NCBI GenBank assembly: GCA_905215595.1
Contig: CAJMQZ010000037.1
Location: forward strand, 1 to 17,451
Origin: an uncultured bacterium
Lineage (GTDB): Bacteria > Bacillota > Clostridia > Oscillospirales > Ruminococcaceae
Length of the DNA: 17,451 nt
Reading direction: 5' to 3'
In this document: one piece after another, positions 6,554-14,309 of the stretch
Layout: each line of letters begins with the position of its first letter
Numbering within the stretch: the stretch's first letter is position 1
Position numbers and translations under genes: made by a program
The notes under the pieces: generated by a model
Told to the model about the DNA's origin: nothing
Seen by the model: only the letters and a program-made list of their open reading frames with translations
Databases searched by the model: none

Positions 6554-7411
6554 ATGATCCGTATCCTCACCGATTCCGCGTGCGACATCCTGCCCGCCGA
6601 GGCGCAGCAGCTGGGCGTGACCGTGGTCCCCCTGAACGTGACGCTGGAGGACGGCACCGTCCTGCGGGACGGCATCGACATGACCCCCAGCGAATACTAT
6701 ACCCATCTGGCAGCCTGCCGCAAGCTGCCCACCACCAGCCAGCCCAGCCCGGAGCAGTTCGAGCGGCTGTATCTGGACGCCGCTGCCGCCGGGGACGAGG
6801 TGCTGGGCATCTTTTTGTCCGATGCGCTGTCCGGCACCGGTCAGTGCGCAAGACTGGCTGCCGACCTTGCCAACGTGGACAATGTAGTGTTCGTGAACAC
6901 CGAGAACGTCTGTCTGGGACAGTCTTTGCTGGTGCGTCTGGCGGTGCAGCTGCGGGACGCCGGCAAGACGATCACCCAGATCGCCGCCGATCTGGAAAAG
7001 GCCAAGCAGCACCTGCATCTGGTAGCTGCCGTGGACGATCTGAAGTACCTGCGCAAGGGCGGCAGACTGTCCGCCGCCGCAGCTGTGGCGGGCGGTATGC
7101 TGGGCATCAAGCCCATCCTCGCCGTCATAGAGGGCAAGGTGGCGCTGGCCGGTAAGGCGCGCGGTCTGCCCGGCGTGTATGTGGCGCTGTTCAAAAAGAT
7201 CGACGAGATGGGCGGCATCCACCCGGGCTACACCCCGCTGCTGGGCTACACCGTCAACCCCCGGGAATTGCAGCCGCTGCTGACCTATTTGCAGGACAAC
7301 CTGCATCTGGATGCACCGTTGGTGCGCCAGATCGGCTGCGTCATCGGCACCCACACCGGCCCTGGTGCGTTCGGCATCGCGTTCTTTGATAAAGAGCTGG
7401 TGCTGGAATAA
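6554..7411 (+). CDS. DegV family fatty-acid-binding protein
   Basis: A 285-residue DegV-family protein. Members bind a fatty acid between two domains, and FakB relatives present it to the kinase FakA for phosphorylation and phospholipid synthesis. Seen here: N-terminal RILTDSACDI, the TSQPSP motif (61-66), SDALSGT (89-95, ligand carboxylate region), KPILAVIEGKV and the C-terminal IGTHTGPGAFGI motif. Length is normal. The ATG at 6554 follows GGAGG. It is a single-gene unit with its own promoter and terminator; no fakA is nearby, so the ligand and partner remain inferred. Several DegV paralogues per genome are usual. Confidence 0.92.
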   Translation: MIRILTDSACDILPAEAQQLGVTVVPLNVTLEDGTVLRDGIDMTPSEYYTHLAACRKLPTTSQPSPEQFERLYLDAAAAGDEVLGIFLSDALSGTGQCARLAADLANVDNVVFVNTENVCLGQSLLVRLAVQLRDAGKTITQIAADLEKAKQHLHLVAAVDDLKYLRKGGRLSAAAAVAGGMLGIKPILAVIEGKVALAGKARGLPGVYVALFKKIDEMGGIHPGYTPLLGYTVNPRELQPLLTYLQDNLHLDAPLVRQIGCVIGTHTGPGAFGIAFFDKELVLE

Positions 7412-7429
7412 TCCCTATAAAGCAAGAAC

Positions 7430-7467
7430 AAGTCGGACAGCCCGCAGGCTGCCCGACTTTGTTTTTT
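7430..7467 (+). terminator. Terminator of degV
   Basis: A 12-bp stem with one mismatch (7431-7442/7447-7458, AGTCGG..CAGCC type) is followed by TTTGTTTTTT. The minus-strand reading of the same hairpin has a C-TGCG-G tip like the three repeats, but a poorer T run. Confidence 0.85.
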
Positions 7468-7481
7468 GTGGGGGAATGGTT

Positions 7482-7608
7482 AAACCCTCTCCGTCATCGC
7501 TGCGCGATGCCACCTCCCCCGAAGGGGGGAGGTTTTAGGCTGCTGCCCGTCAAGCTCCCCCCCTTCGGGGGAGCTGGCAAAGCCGATAGGCTTTGACTGA
7601 GAGGGTTT
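7482..7608. mobile_element. MITE-like palindromic element
   Basis: A 127-base non-coding element with 15-base terminal inverted repeats (7482-7496 AAACCCTCTCCGTCA; 7594-7608), 14 of 15 complementary. Inside are four hairpins: 7495-7509 (CATCGC/GCGATG), 7512-7533 (CCTCCCCC type), 7553-7575 (AGCTCCCCC type) and 7578-7595 (CAAAGCC/GGCTTTG). No transposase frame and no clear target-site duplication. Such elements, with ACCCTCTC ends and GC-rich inner hairpins, are common in gut Clostridia genomes (from general knowledge, not searched). It sits between two converging genes. Confidence 0.75.
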
Positions 7609-7619
7609 CTGCCCTGCCC

Positions 7620-8393
7620 TTACAGCACTGCGTCCGAGATCAGCTTGCCCAGCAGCAGAACCAGCACCACCAGCATCATGGGGCGAATAAAGCGGGCACC
7701 CTTTTTCAGCGCAAAATGGGAGCCCAGCAGGTTGCCCAGAATGTTGCTGACGGCGCAGGGGATGGCAACGTGGAACACCACCAGGCCGTTCATCAGGTAG
7801 GTGAACAGGCTGGCGTAGTTGCTGGCCAGATTGAGCACCTTGCCGTTGCCGTTGGCGGTGCGCAGGTCAAAGCCCATCAGGGTGGTAAAGGCAATGATGG
7901 CAAAGGTGCCGGTGCCCGGGCCCATAATGCCATCGTACAGGCCGATGCCCAAACCGATGGCCAGCGCCAGTAAAATCTTTTTCAGGTCCAGCGTGCCGTC
8001 GTCCCGGTTCTCGTCCGGCAGGTTGCGCTGCCACAGAATGATGACCGCTGCCACCGGCAGGATGATGAACATCATGGTGCGCAGCATCTCATCGCTGAGC
8101 AGCAGCACGATGTGCGCGCCCAGCGCACTGCCCGCAAAGCTGCCGATGGCTGCAAGAACGCCTACCTTCACGTTTATGGCGCCGCTTTTGAAAAAGTTTG
8201 CCGTGGCAAAGGTAGTGCCGCAGGCAGCGCTGAACTTGTTGGTGGCATAGGTGTAGTGGGGCGGCAGCCCGGCAAACAGATAGGCAGGCAGACTGATCAG
8301 TCCACCGCCGCCGGCTGCGGAATCCACAAATCCTGCAAAGCCGGTCATCAGCATGAGAAACGCCATCATCCACGGCGAGATCGTGATACCCAT
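7620..8393 (-). CDS. TauE/SafE family anion (sulfite/organosulfonate) exporter
   Basis: A 257-residue integral membrane protein with about eight hydrophobic segments arranged as the internal duplication of the TauE/SafE (DUF81) family. Conserved-type motifs are GFVDSAAGGGGLISLP near the N-terminus with YATNKF, and the matching second-half segment GIGLYDGIMGPGTGTF. Characterised members export sulfite, sulfoacetate or related C2 sulfur compounds; the substrate here is unknown. The ATG (first base 8393) has AAGAGGA about nine bases upstream. Its 157-base leader contains competing hairpins. The dipeptidase gene upstream shows no clear terminator, so read-through is possible. Confidence 0.85.
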   Translation of the reverse strand: MGITISPWMMAFLMLMTGFAGFVDSAAGGGGLISLPAYLFAGLPPHYTYATNKFSAACGTTFATANFFKSGAINVKVGVLAAIGSFAGSALGAHIVLLLSDEMLRTMMFIILPVAAVIILWQRNLPDENRDDGTLDLKKILLALAIGLGIGLYDGIMGPGTGTFAIIAFTTLMGFDLRTANGNGKVLNLASNYASLFTYLMNGLVVFHVAIPCAVSNILGNLLGSHFALKKGARFIRPMMLVVLVLLLGKLISDAVL

Positions 8394-8475
8394 TGTTATA
8401 ATTCCTCTTATCTTTCCAAGTCGTTTGTTCTTTTTCAGGGGACGCGCGCCTCAGACCATATAAACCCTCCCCTCG

Positions 8476-8525
8476 CCGGGCAATACACAGCCCGGGATAC
8501 CCGCACAGGCAGGGCATCTCCGGGC
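8476..8525 (-). promoter_or_regulatory. Possible structured leader of tauE
   Basis: On the minus strand GCCCGG (8525-8520), CCGGGC (8495-8490) and GCCCGG (8481-8476) occur in order, so the middle segment can pair with either the first or the third. The first pairing extends to about 12 bp with one bulge and one mismatch. These are mutually exclusive hairpins 83 or more bases before the tauE start. Neither is followed by a T run on this strand, so ordinary attenuation is not supported. It could be chance in GC-rich DNA. Confidence 0.3.
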
Positions 8526-8550
8526 ACTTTTGCAATTTTTCGACTTGATA

Positions 8551-9540
8551 TTACAAATTGTTTTTAAAGAAGCGGTATGCGTTGCGCCAGTAGATGGCCT
8601 CCACCTCGTCCTCGGTAAAGCCCTCGCGGCGCAGTGCCTCGGCCAGCAGCGGCATATCTGCCGCCGTTTCCAGCTCGTGCTGACCGCCAATGCCGTCAAA
8701 ATCGCTGCCAAGGCTGATGACCTCAATGCCGCCCACCTGCTTGAAGTGTGCCGCGTGCTTTGCCAGCCGCTCCACCGTGCTGCGGCAAAGCTTGGGGTGT
8801 GCCGAGTCTGCGTCCACAAAGGAAGCGCAGTAGTTCAGCCCTGCAATGCCGCCCTTTTCTGCCAGTGCGCGGATCATCTCATCGGTCAGGTTGCGGTTGT
8901 GGGGCGACAGGGCACGGCAGTTGGAATGACTTGCCTCAAAGGGGCGGGTGCTGTGGTTTGCAATGTCCCAGAAACCCTTATCGGAAAGGTGGCTCACATC
9001 TGCGGTGATGTGCAGCTTTTCCATCTCTTCCAAAAAGGCAAAGCCCCGCTCGGTCAGGCCGGTCTCGGTATTGGCCACCAGCGGCCCGCCAGGGTTTGCG
9101 TTGGGAGCTGCCAGCTCGTTGGGGTAGTTCCATGTCAGGGTCATCATGCGCACGCCCAGTTCCTGCAGCCGCCGCAGCACGCCCAGACTGCCCTTGCAGC
9201 AGCCGCCCTCTTCCACCGTCAGCATGGCGCTGAGTTTGCCCTCGGCGCGGTTGCGCTCAAGGTCGGCGGCGGTGTACACCGGAGCGATCTTTTCCGGGTA
9301 AGCTGCCATGAGCCGCTTGAAGATGTCGATCTCTTCCAGCACGCTTACCAGCGGGTCGGCTCCGGGTGCGGGGTCGGCCAGATCCGCATAGGCCGCAAAG
9401 CATTGCAGCAGATAATCCCCCTGCTGCAATTTTTCAAGGTCGATATGCAGGTCGTTGTGCAAAAAGCTTTTGGGTGCGCCCGCCTTTTCGGCGCGGCGCA
9501 GTTTGAGCAGGGTATCGCAATGCAGATCCCAAACCTTCAT
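8551..9540 (-). CDS. Membrane dipeptidase (peptidase M19)
   Basis: Binuclear-zinc dipeptidase of the renal dipeptidase family, which hydrolyses dipeptides, including some with a D-residue at the C-terminus. The 329 residues contain the metal ligands: DLHCD (His7, Asp9), the bridging glutamate in VEEGG (110-111), His184 (SHLSDKGFWD), His205 (SHSNCRAL) and Asp280 (GSDFDG). Length is typical for bacterial members. There is no signal peptide, so it is cytoplasmic despite the family name. The ATG (first base 9540) has AGGAG about 11 bases upstream. It starts 15 bases after the SNF2 helicase stop, so it is in that operon. Confidence 0.92.
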   Translation of the reverse strand: MKVWDLHCDTLLKLRRAEKAGAPKSFLHNDLHIDLEKLQQGDYLLQCFAAYADLADPAPGADPLVSVLEEIDIFKRLMAAYPEKIAPVYTAADLERNRAEGKLSAMLTVEEGGCCKGSLGVLRRLQELGVRMMTLTWNYPNELAAPNANPGGPLVANTETGLTERGFAFLEEMEKLHITADVSHLSDKGFWDIANHSTRPFEASHSNCRALSPHNRNLTDEMIRALAEKGGIAGLNYCASFVDADSAHPKLCRSTVERLAKHAAHFKQVGGIEVISLGSDFDGIGGQHELETAADMPLLAEALRREGFTEDEVEAIYWRNAYRFFKNNL

Positions 9541-9555
9541 GATGGATCCACTCCT

Positions 9556-12500
9556 TTATGCTTCTTCTCCCAGCAGCTGCAGCAGCTGTTCGGGGTTCAT
9601 GGACAAAATCGCGCCGTCTGCCCCACCGGTAACGGTGTCGGCCAGCGACTGCTTGGCCTGTTGCAGCTCCACGATCTTTTCCTCAATGGTGTCCTGCGCG
9701 ATCAGCCGGTACACCTGTACCGGGTTGCGCTGACCGATGCGGTAGGCGCGGTCGGTGGCCTGATTCTGCGCGGCAAGGTTCCACCACGGGTCGTAGTGGA
9801 TGACGATATCGGCGGCGGTCAGGTTGAGGCCCGTGCCGCCCGCCCGCAGCGAGATCAGAAAGACGTCCGCCTCGCCCTGATTGAACCGGCGCACCTGCTC
9901 GGCACGCACCGGCTTCGGGGTAGAACCTTGCAGGGTGAAGTGGCTCACCCCGGCCTCGTCCAGCCGCTTTGCCAGCAGTTCCAGCATGGAGGTGAACTGG
10001 CTGAACAGCAGAATGCGGTGCCCGCCCGCCACCGCCTCGGTGACAAGTTCCAGACAGGCTTCCAGCTTGGCGCTGCTGCCGGTCCAGTTGTCCGCCACAA
10101 GGCGTGGGTCGCAGCAGATCTCCCGCAGCCGCATCAGCACGGCAAACACGGTCATCTTGTCCTCCGGCTTTGCCGCCCGCAGCTTTTCCCGGGCGTCCAC
10201 CACCGCTGCCAGATACAGCTTGCGCTGCCCGGTCTCCAACTCAACGCGGCGCACATTCTCCGTTTTGGGCGGCAGCTCCCGCAGCACCTCGGACTTCATG
10301 CGCCGCAGGATGAAGGGGCCGGTGAACTGGTTCAGCCGCCGCACGGCGTTGGCATCCTCGTCCTGCACGATGGGCTTTTCAAACCGGGCGCAAAAGGTCT
10401 TGTAGGGGGGCAGATACCCCGGCATCAAAAAGGAGAAGATGCTCCACAATTCGCCCAAGCGGTTCTCCACCGGGGTGCCGGTCAGGGCAAAGCGCACCCG
10501 GCTGTTCACCCGGCACACCGCCTTGTATTTCTGGGTGGTGTGGTTTTTGATGGCCTGCGCTTCGTCCAGTATGCAGGCGTAAAAGCTTTGCCCGGCATAC
10601 AGTTTTTCGTCCCGGCGCAGCAGATCGTAGCTGGTGATGACGAGATCCGCCTGTGCCCACCCATCGACCAGCGCGGCGCGGTGGGCGGCATCGCCGTCCA
10701 TGGCAACGCTTTGCAGCTGCGGGGTGAACTTCTGGCATTCCTCCTGCCAGTTCAGCACCAGCGACGCCGGGCAGACGATAAGGCTGGGCAGCTGCTGCCC
10801 GCCCTCCTTCATGGCCAGCAGGTAGCTGAGCACCTGCACAGTCTTGCCCAGACCCATATCATCGGCCAGAATGCCGCCCATGCCGTAGCCATCCAGTGTG
10901 CGCAGCCAGCGGTAGCCGTCCCGCTGGTATTTGCGCAGGGTCTTTTGCAGGGAGAGCGGCGGGGTATACTCGCTGTCCCGCACGGCGTGGAAGCTGCGGC
11001 TGATGCGGCGGAAAGCATCGTCCCGGTCAAAGCGCAGGCCGTTCTGCCCCGAAAGCGCCCAGTCCAGCGTGGGGGCACGGTAGAGCGGCAGGGCGGCGTG
11101 GCCGTCCTTCAGCTTTGCACCGGAAAGTTCCAGTGTGTCGTTCATCTCGTCCAGCCCTTCCAGACTGTCATCCAGCCGCAGCAGACTGCCGTCCCGCAGA
11201 CGGTGGTAGCGCTTTTTCTGGTGCAGGGACTGCAAAAGCTCCCGCAGTTCCTCCACCGGGAAGGCGCCGGTGTCCACTTCCAGATCCAGCACACTGCCGT
11301 GCACCGATACCCCTACCGAAATTTTAGGCGGGGCGGCTTGTAAGTTGCGGAAGGCATCGGTCTGGTACACCTCGCCCATGGCCAGCAGGGCGGGAATGCC
11401 CTCCTCCAGCAGCTGGAAAAGCGCCTCCTCCCCGGAAATGCTGTAATGCCCCGGCTTGCCGGGCTCGGGTTCCAGATAGGTTTCCAGCAGCCGCTTTGCC
11501 CGGTTCTCGGTGCGGGCATCCCGCAAAAGGTCGGGCGGCACCGGCTCGCCGGGGGCTACCCTGTCCTCTCCGTACAGAAAGACCGGGTACGCCGTGACGG
11601 TAAGCCCCCGGTCGGCATCCAGATAAAACTGCACCACCGGTTCCAGCGGGATCTGGTTCAGCAGCAGCCGGTCGGGGTCCACGATGTTGACCCGGTTGCC
11701 CAGCTCCGGCAGCACATAGCTGCAAAAGGCGGCGGCATCCGCGCTGGTAAAGAACAAACTGCGCCCGCCAAAGGTGTCCAGTACCGGCAGCACCCGGCGG
11801 CACTCCTCCCGCTGCATCCGCCAGAGGGTGGTTTCGCCCAGCAGATAGGCATAGTCCAGCCCCTGCACCCCGCTGAGCACCGGCGTACAGCTTAGCTGCA
11901 CGCCGCCCTTGCGGCGCTCCACCTTCAGGCTGATGACCGGCAGTCCCTCTTTAAGGGTGTAGCCGCCCACAACGCCCTCGGCAGCGTAAAGCTCCACAAG
12001 GGCATCCAGCCCCTCGCCGGTCAGCGGCAGACCGCCCGCCGGGCCTTTGTCCCAGCCGGAGCGCACCGCGCCCTCGGCTTCAAATGCCTGCCGGGCGCTC
12101 ACCTGACTGCGCAGCAGCCGCAGCAATTGCTGCGCATCCGGGGCAAAAGCGTCCCACCGGTGCACAAAGGCCAGCGATTTGCCGTAGCTAACGCTTTCGC
12201 CCCGCTCGATCGCATCCAGAAACTGCGGAATGCTTTTTACCAGATACTGCCGCCCGCCGATGCCGTCCGAGACCCGCAGCCGCAGCCAGATACGGCCATT
12301 GTGCGGCGTAAGTTCCGGCTCCAGCAGGGCAAAACCGGTGCGCTGGGCGGCGTTCTGGGGCTGGGGCTGCGCATCCTCCCGCTGGTAGCGCTTCAGCAGC
12401 AGCTGGGCCTCATAGTCGGTCTCCGGCTCCTCGCCCCGCCACTTGCGGCCAAACAGCATATCCAGCCCGGCGCTGTAACTGTCCTTGCGGGGTTCGGTGT

Positions 12501-12852
12501 TCAAGCCTGCAACGCCCCGCTGCACCCCGGGGATGCTCTCGGGCTTTTTTTCTAGGGCGGGCGGGTTCTTTTCCGCGTCCTGCAGCAGCAGCGCGCCGAT
12601 ATGCTTGCAGTAGGTGCCGTCGCCGTTTTGATTATAGGGGCAGTCGCAGGAGGCGCTGACAAAGCTGCCGTTTTCCCGCAGCCAGACCTGCGTATAATAG
12701 CAGTCCGGCCCGCTGCCCTGCACCAGCGCTGTCAGGTGCCGCACCCCGTCCTCGTTGGTGGTGCAGCTGCTTTGCAGGATGCGCTTGCGGTACTTCTGTG
12801 CCCGCTCAAAGATGCTTTTGCCCAGCAATGCGCGGATCTCCTGTGCGTCCAT
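9556..12852 (-). CDS. SWI2/SNF2-family helicase with SWIM zinc finger
   Basis: A 1098-residue superfamily-2 ATP-dependent DNA translocase. Order of parts: N-terminal SWIM zinc finger (CDCPYNQNGDGTYCKH, about 67-90); a long middle region of bacterial SNF2-associated type (about 150-620); helicase N-half with Walker A DDMGLGKT (about 660-670), DEAQ box (about 762) and LTGTPVENRLGELWS; helicase C-half with FSQFTSMLELL (about 950), RAGGTGLNLT (about 1003) and QATDRAYRIGQ (about 1035). All motifs look intact. Such proteins are widespread in Firmicutes and are presumed to remodel protein-DNA or polymerase complexes. No methyltransferase, nuclease or other defence gene lies alongside, so I do not call it a defence component. 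The ATG (first base 12852) follows GGGAGGGAG. Confidence 0.92.
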   Translation of the reverse strand: MDAQEIRALLGKSIFERAQKYRKRILQSSCTTNEDGVRHLTALVQGSGPDCYYTQVWLRENGSFVSASCDCPYNQNGDGTYCKHIGALLLQDAEKNPPALEKKPESIPGVQRGVAGLNTEPRKDSYSAGLDMLFGRKWRGEEPETDYEAQLLLKRYQREDAQPQPQNAAQRTGFALLEPELTPHNGRIWLRLRVSDGIGGRQYLVKSIPQFLDAIERGESVSYGKSLAFVHRWDAFAPDAQQLLRLLRSQVSARQAFEAEGAVRSGWDKGPAGGLPLTGEGLDALVELYAAEGVVGGYTLKEGLPVISLKVERRKGGVQLSCTPVLSGVQGLDYAYLLGETTLWRMQREECRRVLPVLDTFGGRSLFFTSADAAAFCSYVLPELGNRVNIVDPDRLLLNQIPLEPVVQFYLDADRGLTVTAYPVFLYGEDRVAPGEPVPPDLLRDARTENRAKRLLETYLEPEPGKPGHYSISGEEALFQLLEEGIPALLAMGEVYQTDAFRNLQAAPPKISVGVSVHGSVLDLEVDTGAFPVEELRELLQSLHQKKRYHRLRDGSLLRLDDSLEGLDEMNDTLELSGAKLKDGHAALPLYRAPTLDWALSGQNGLRFDRDDAFRRISRSFHAVRDSEYTPPLSLQKTLRKYQRDGYRWLRTLDGYGMGGILADDMGLGKTVQVLSYLLAMKEGGQQLPSLIVCPASLVLNWQEECQKFTPQLQSVAMDGDAAHRAALVDGWAQADLVITSYDLLRRDEKLYAGQSFYACILDEAQAIKNHTTQKYKAVCRVNSRVRFALTGTPVENRLGELWSIFSFLMPGYLPPYKTFCARFEKPIVQDEDANAVRRLNQFTGPFILRRMKSEVLRELPPKTENVRRVELETGQRKLYLAAVVDAREKLRAAKPEDKMTVFAVLMRLREICCDPRLVADNWTGSSAKLEACLELVTEAVAGGHRILLFSQFTSMLELLAKRLDEAGVSHFTLQGSTPKPVRAEQVRRFNQGEADVFLISLRAGGTGLNLTAADIVIHYDPWWNLAAQNQATDRAYRIGQRNPVQVYRLIAQDTIEEKIVELQQAKQSLADTVTGGADGAILSMNPEQLLQLLGEEA

Positions 12853-12897
12853 GTGTTCTCCCTCCCCTGTGCTGTCGCGGTTCCGGTCTATTCTATA

Positions 12898-12926
12898 AGA
12901 ATACCGCGTTCCACCCCGGGATGCAA
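12898..12926 (-). promoter_or_regulatory. Promoter of the SNF2-dipeptidase operon
   Basis: Minus strand: TTGCAT (12926-12921), a 17-base spacer, then TATTCT (12903-12898), about 45 bases before the start codon. Confidence 0.55.
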
Positions 12927-12976
12927 GGGCAGAAGGGTAAAAAACGTTTAGAAAGCGCAGGGCAGGACGATTTTGA

Positions 12977-13102
12977 ACGGCCTCCGCTTTGCTTTGGCCA
13001 TCTTCAGCGGAAAATTATTTTTATATAGAGCAATACCGGAGCGTCTGCGGACGCTCCGGTATCGCATTTTTCACGGGAAAGGCCGTAAAGGCAAACGGCA
13101 TT
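12977..13102 (+). repeat. Structured intergenic repeat, copy 3
   Basis: P1 here is ACGGCC/GGCCAT (12977-12982/12996-13001), with four G-C pairs, one C-A mismatch and an outer A-T. TCCGCT is 12983-12988 and AGCGGA 13006-13011. After the 18-base A/T-rich linker comes a 16-position hairpin with one mismatch (13030-13045/13050-13065) tipped C-TGCG-G, then ATTTTT, CACGGG (13072-13077) and a GCCGT/ACGGC stem (13082-13086/13095-13099). Unlike copies 1 and 2 it does not follow a plus-strand gene: both neighbours are on the minus strand and it lies antisense between them, 28 bases past the diguanylate cyclase stop. Confidence 0.82.
13030..13071 (+). terminator. Terminator-like hairpin of repeat copy 3
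   Basis: A GC-rich stem (GCAATACCGGAGCGTC with one A-C mismatch) and TGCG loop are followed by ATTTTT on the plus strand. No plus-strand gene precedes it, so if it terminates transcription it would end an antisense or independent small transcript. On the minus strand it would be the first hairpin after the cyclase gene, but no T run follows there. Confidence 0.45.
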
Positions 13103-13130
13103 TATCGTGTGATAGTAAGTTCACAACTGT

Positions 13131-14309
13131 TCAGCCCTGTTTTTCTGCGGGGGCTGTGCCGTGCTTGCGGGTCTTGAGGTGGTACATCTCCTGATCGGCT
13201 TTATCGATCAGGTCGTGCACGGTGGCAATGTCCGGCTCAAGACGAGCGCAGCCGATGCTGATCTCGATCTGGTAGGGCTTGCCGGAGGCGGCGTTGGCGG
13301 CGTCCAGCTCCCGCTGGATGGAGGCGATCAGGGTGCGCACCTCCACGCTGTTGCAGCCGCAGGCGATGCAAAATTCATCGCCGCCGTAGCGCGCCAGCAC
13401 GCCGTTATAGTTGGCGCACACCTTTTTCAGGATGCCCGCCAGCAGCACCAGTGCGGCATCGCCCTCCAGGTGGCCGTATTCATCGTTGATGTGCTTGAAG
13501 TGATCCATGTCCATCATGAGGAAATGCAGCGAGCGGTTGGGGTGGCGGCGGTAGTAGGGCAGCTCGCTTTCCAGATACCGCAGCGCCACGATACGGTTGC
13601 TGACGCCGGTCAGGGTGTCCACCGTGAACTTGGTCTGCAACACCAGCACATACACGCACACCAGCCCCAGCGCAATGCCGCAGCACAACACACCCCGCCC
13701 GGGCAGCCAGCCGTGCAGCACAAAGCCTGCCGCCGGCACAAGGGTGAACAGCAACAGCACCTCCAGCTCCTCCTTGGGTCTTTCCTGCTTCCAGTGGCTC
13801 AGCGTCCAGCTGCATTGGAGAAAGGCTGCCGCCAGATAGGCAAGTCCCACCAGCTCCGGCACCCAGAACAGGGTACTGCCCCGCAGCCCCTCTGCATCCA
13901 GATAGCAGAAGCCGTTTTCGTCCCGCGCTGTCAGCAGCGCCAGCAAAAACAGCGCCACCGGTGCGGCGCTGAGCGCCAGCCTGCGGCCGTCCTCCATCCA
14001 TGTACGCCCCAGCTCTGCCTCCACATACAAAAACACCAGCAGGCAGCACCACACCGCCAGCAGATAAAACAAAATACTGCCCCCAGCGTTCAGCCGGTAG
14101 GTCAGGGGGATGCCCAACTCCTGCCACGCACCCAGCTGCGCCAGCGTACCGTTGTAATCCAGCACCGTCAGTGCCCCGGCAGACCACAGCAGCGCCGTGA
14201 ACAGCCGCCCGGGCAGGCTTTTATCCCGCATTTTCTGCTGCGCCCGCAGCAAGACCACCAGCGTGGCCAGACAGACCGCACTGACCTGAGTATGGGCAAT
14301 TGCATCCAT
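13131..14309 (-). CDS. Membrane-anchored diguanylate cyclase (GGDEF)
   Basis: Makes the second messenger cyclic di-GMP from two GTP. The 392 residues begin with about seven hydrophobic segments (roughly 8-25, 38-52, 75-97, 110-128, 146-168, 186-204, 208-228) of no input domain I recognise. A full GGDEF domain starts at DTLTGVSNR (about 231); FLMMDMDHFKHIND provides the metal aspartate, and the signature RYGGDEF is intact at about 307-313. The usual inhibitory RxxD site five residues before GGDEF is absent: those positions read N-Y-N-G. It should be active and not product-inhibited through that site. The ATG is at 14309. No EAL or PilZ partner is in the window. Confidence 0.9.
   Translation of the reverse strand: MDAIAHTQVSAVCLATLVVLLRAQQKMRDKSLPGRLFTALLWSAGALTVLDYNGTLAQLGAWQELGIPLTYRLNAGGSILFYLLAVWCCLLVFLYVEAELGRTWMEDGRRLALSAAPVALFLLALLTARDENGFCYLDAEGLRGSTLFWVPELVGLAYLAAAFLQCSWTLSHWKQERPKEELEVLLLFTLVPAAGFVLHGWLPGRGVLCCGIALGLVCVYVLVLQTKFTVDTLTGVSNRIVALRYLESELPYYRRHPNRSLHFLMMDMDHFKHINDEYGHLEGDAALVLLAGILKKVCANYNGVLARYGGDEFCIACGCNSVEVRTLIASIQRELDAANAASGKPYQIEISIGCARLEPDIATVHDLIDKADQEMYHLKTRKHGTAPAEKQG

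Noticed and set aside
8530..11343. Plus-strand open frame of 937 codons
   Set aside because: It is antisense to the dipeptidase and SNF2 helicase, has no recognisable domain, and has His/Gln/Leu-rich composition typical of reverse-strand frames in GC-rich genes.
9556..12852. DISARM-like or other phage-defence system built on the SNF2 helicase
   Set aside because: None of the expected partners (methyltransferase, phospholipase D, DUF1998) is present; the neighbours are a dipeptidase and a diguanylate cyclase.
13112..13130. CRP-like TGTGA...TCACA palindrome
   Set aside because: Arms are only five bases, spacing is not standard, and it lies at the 3' end of the cyclase gene, not near a promoter.
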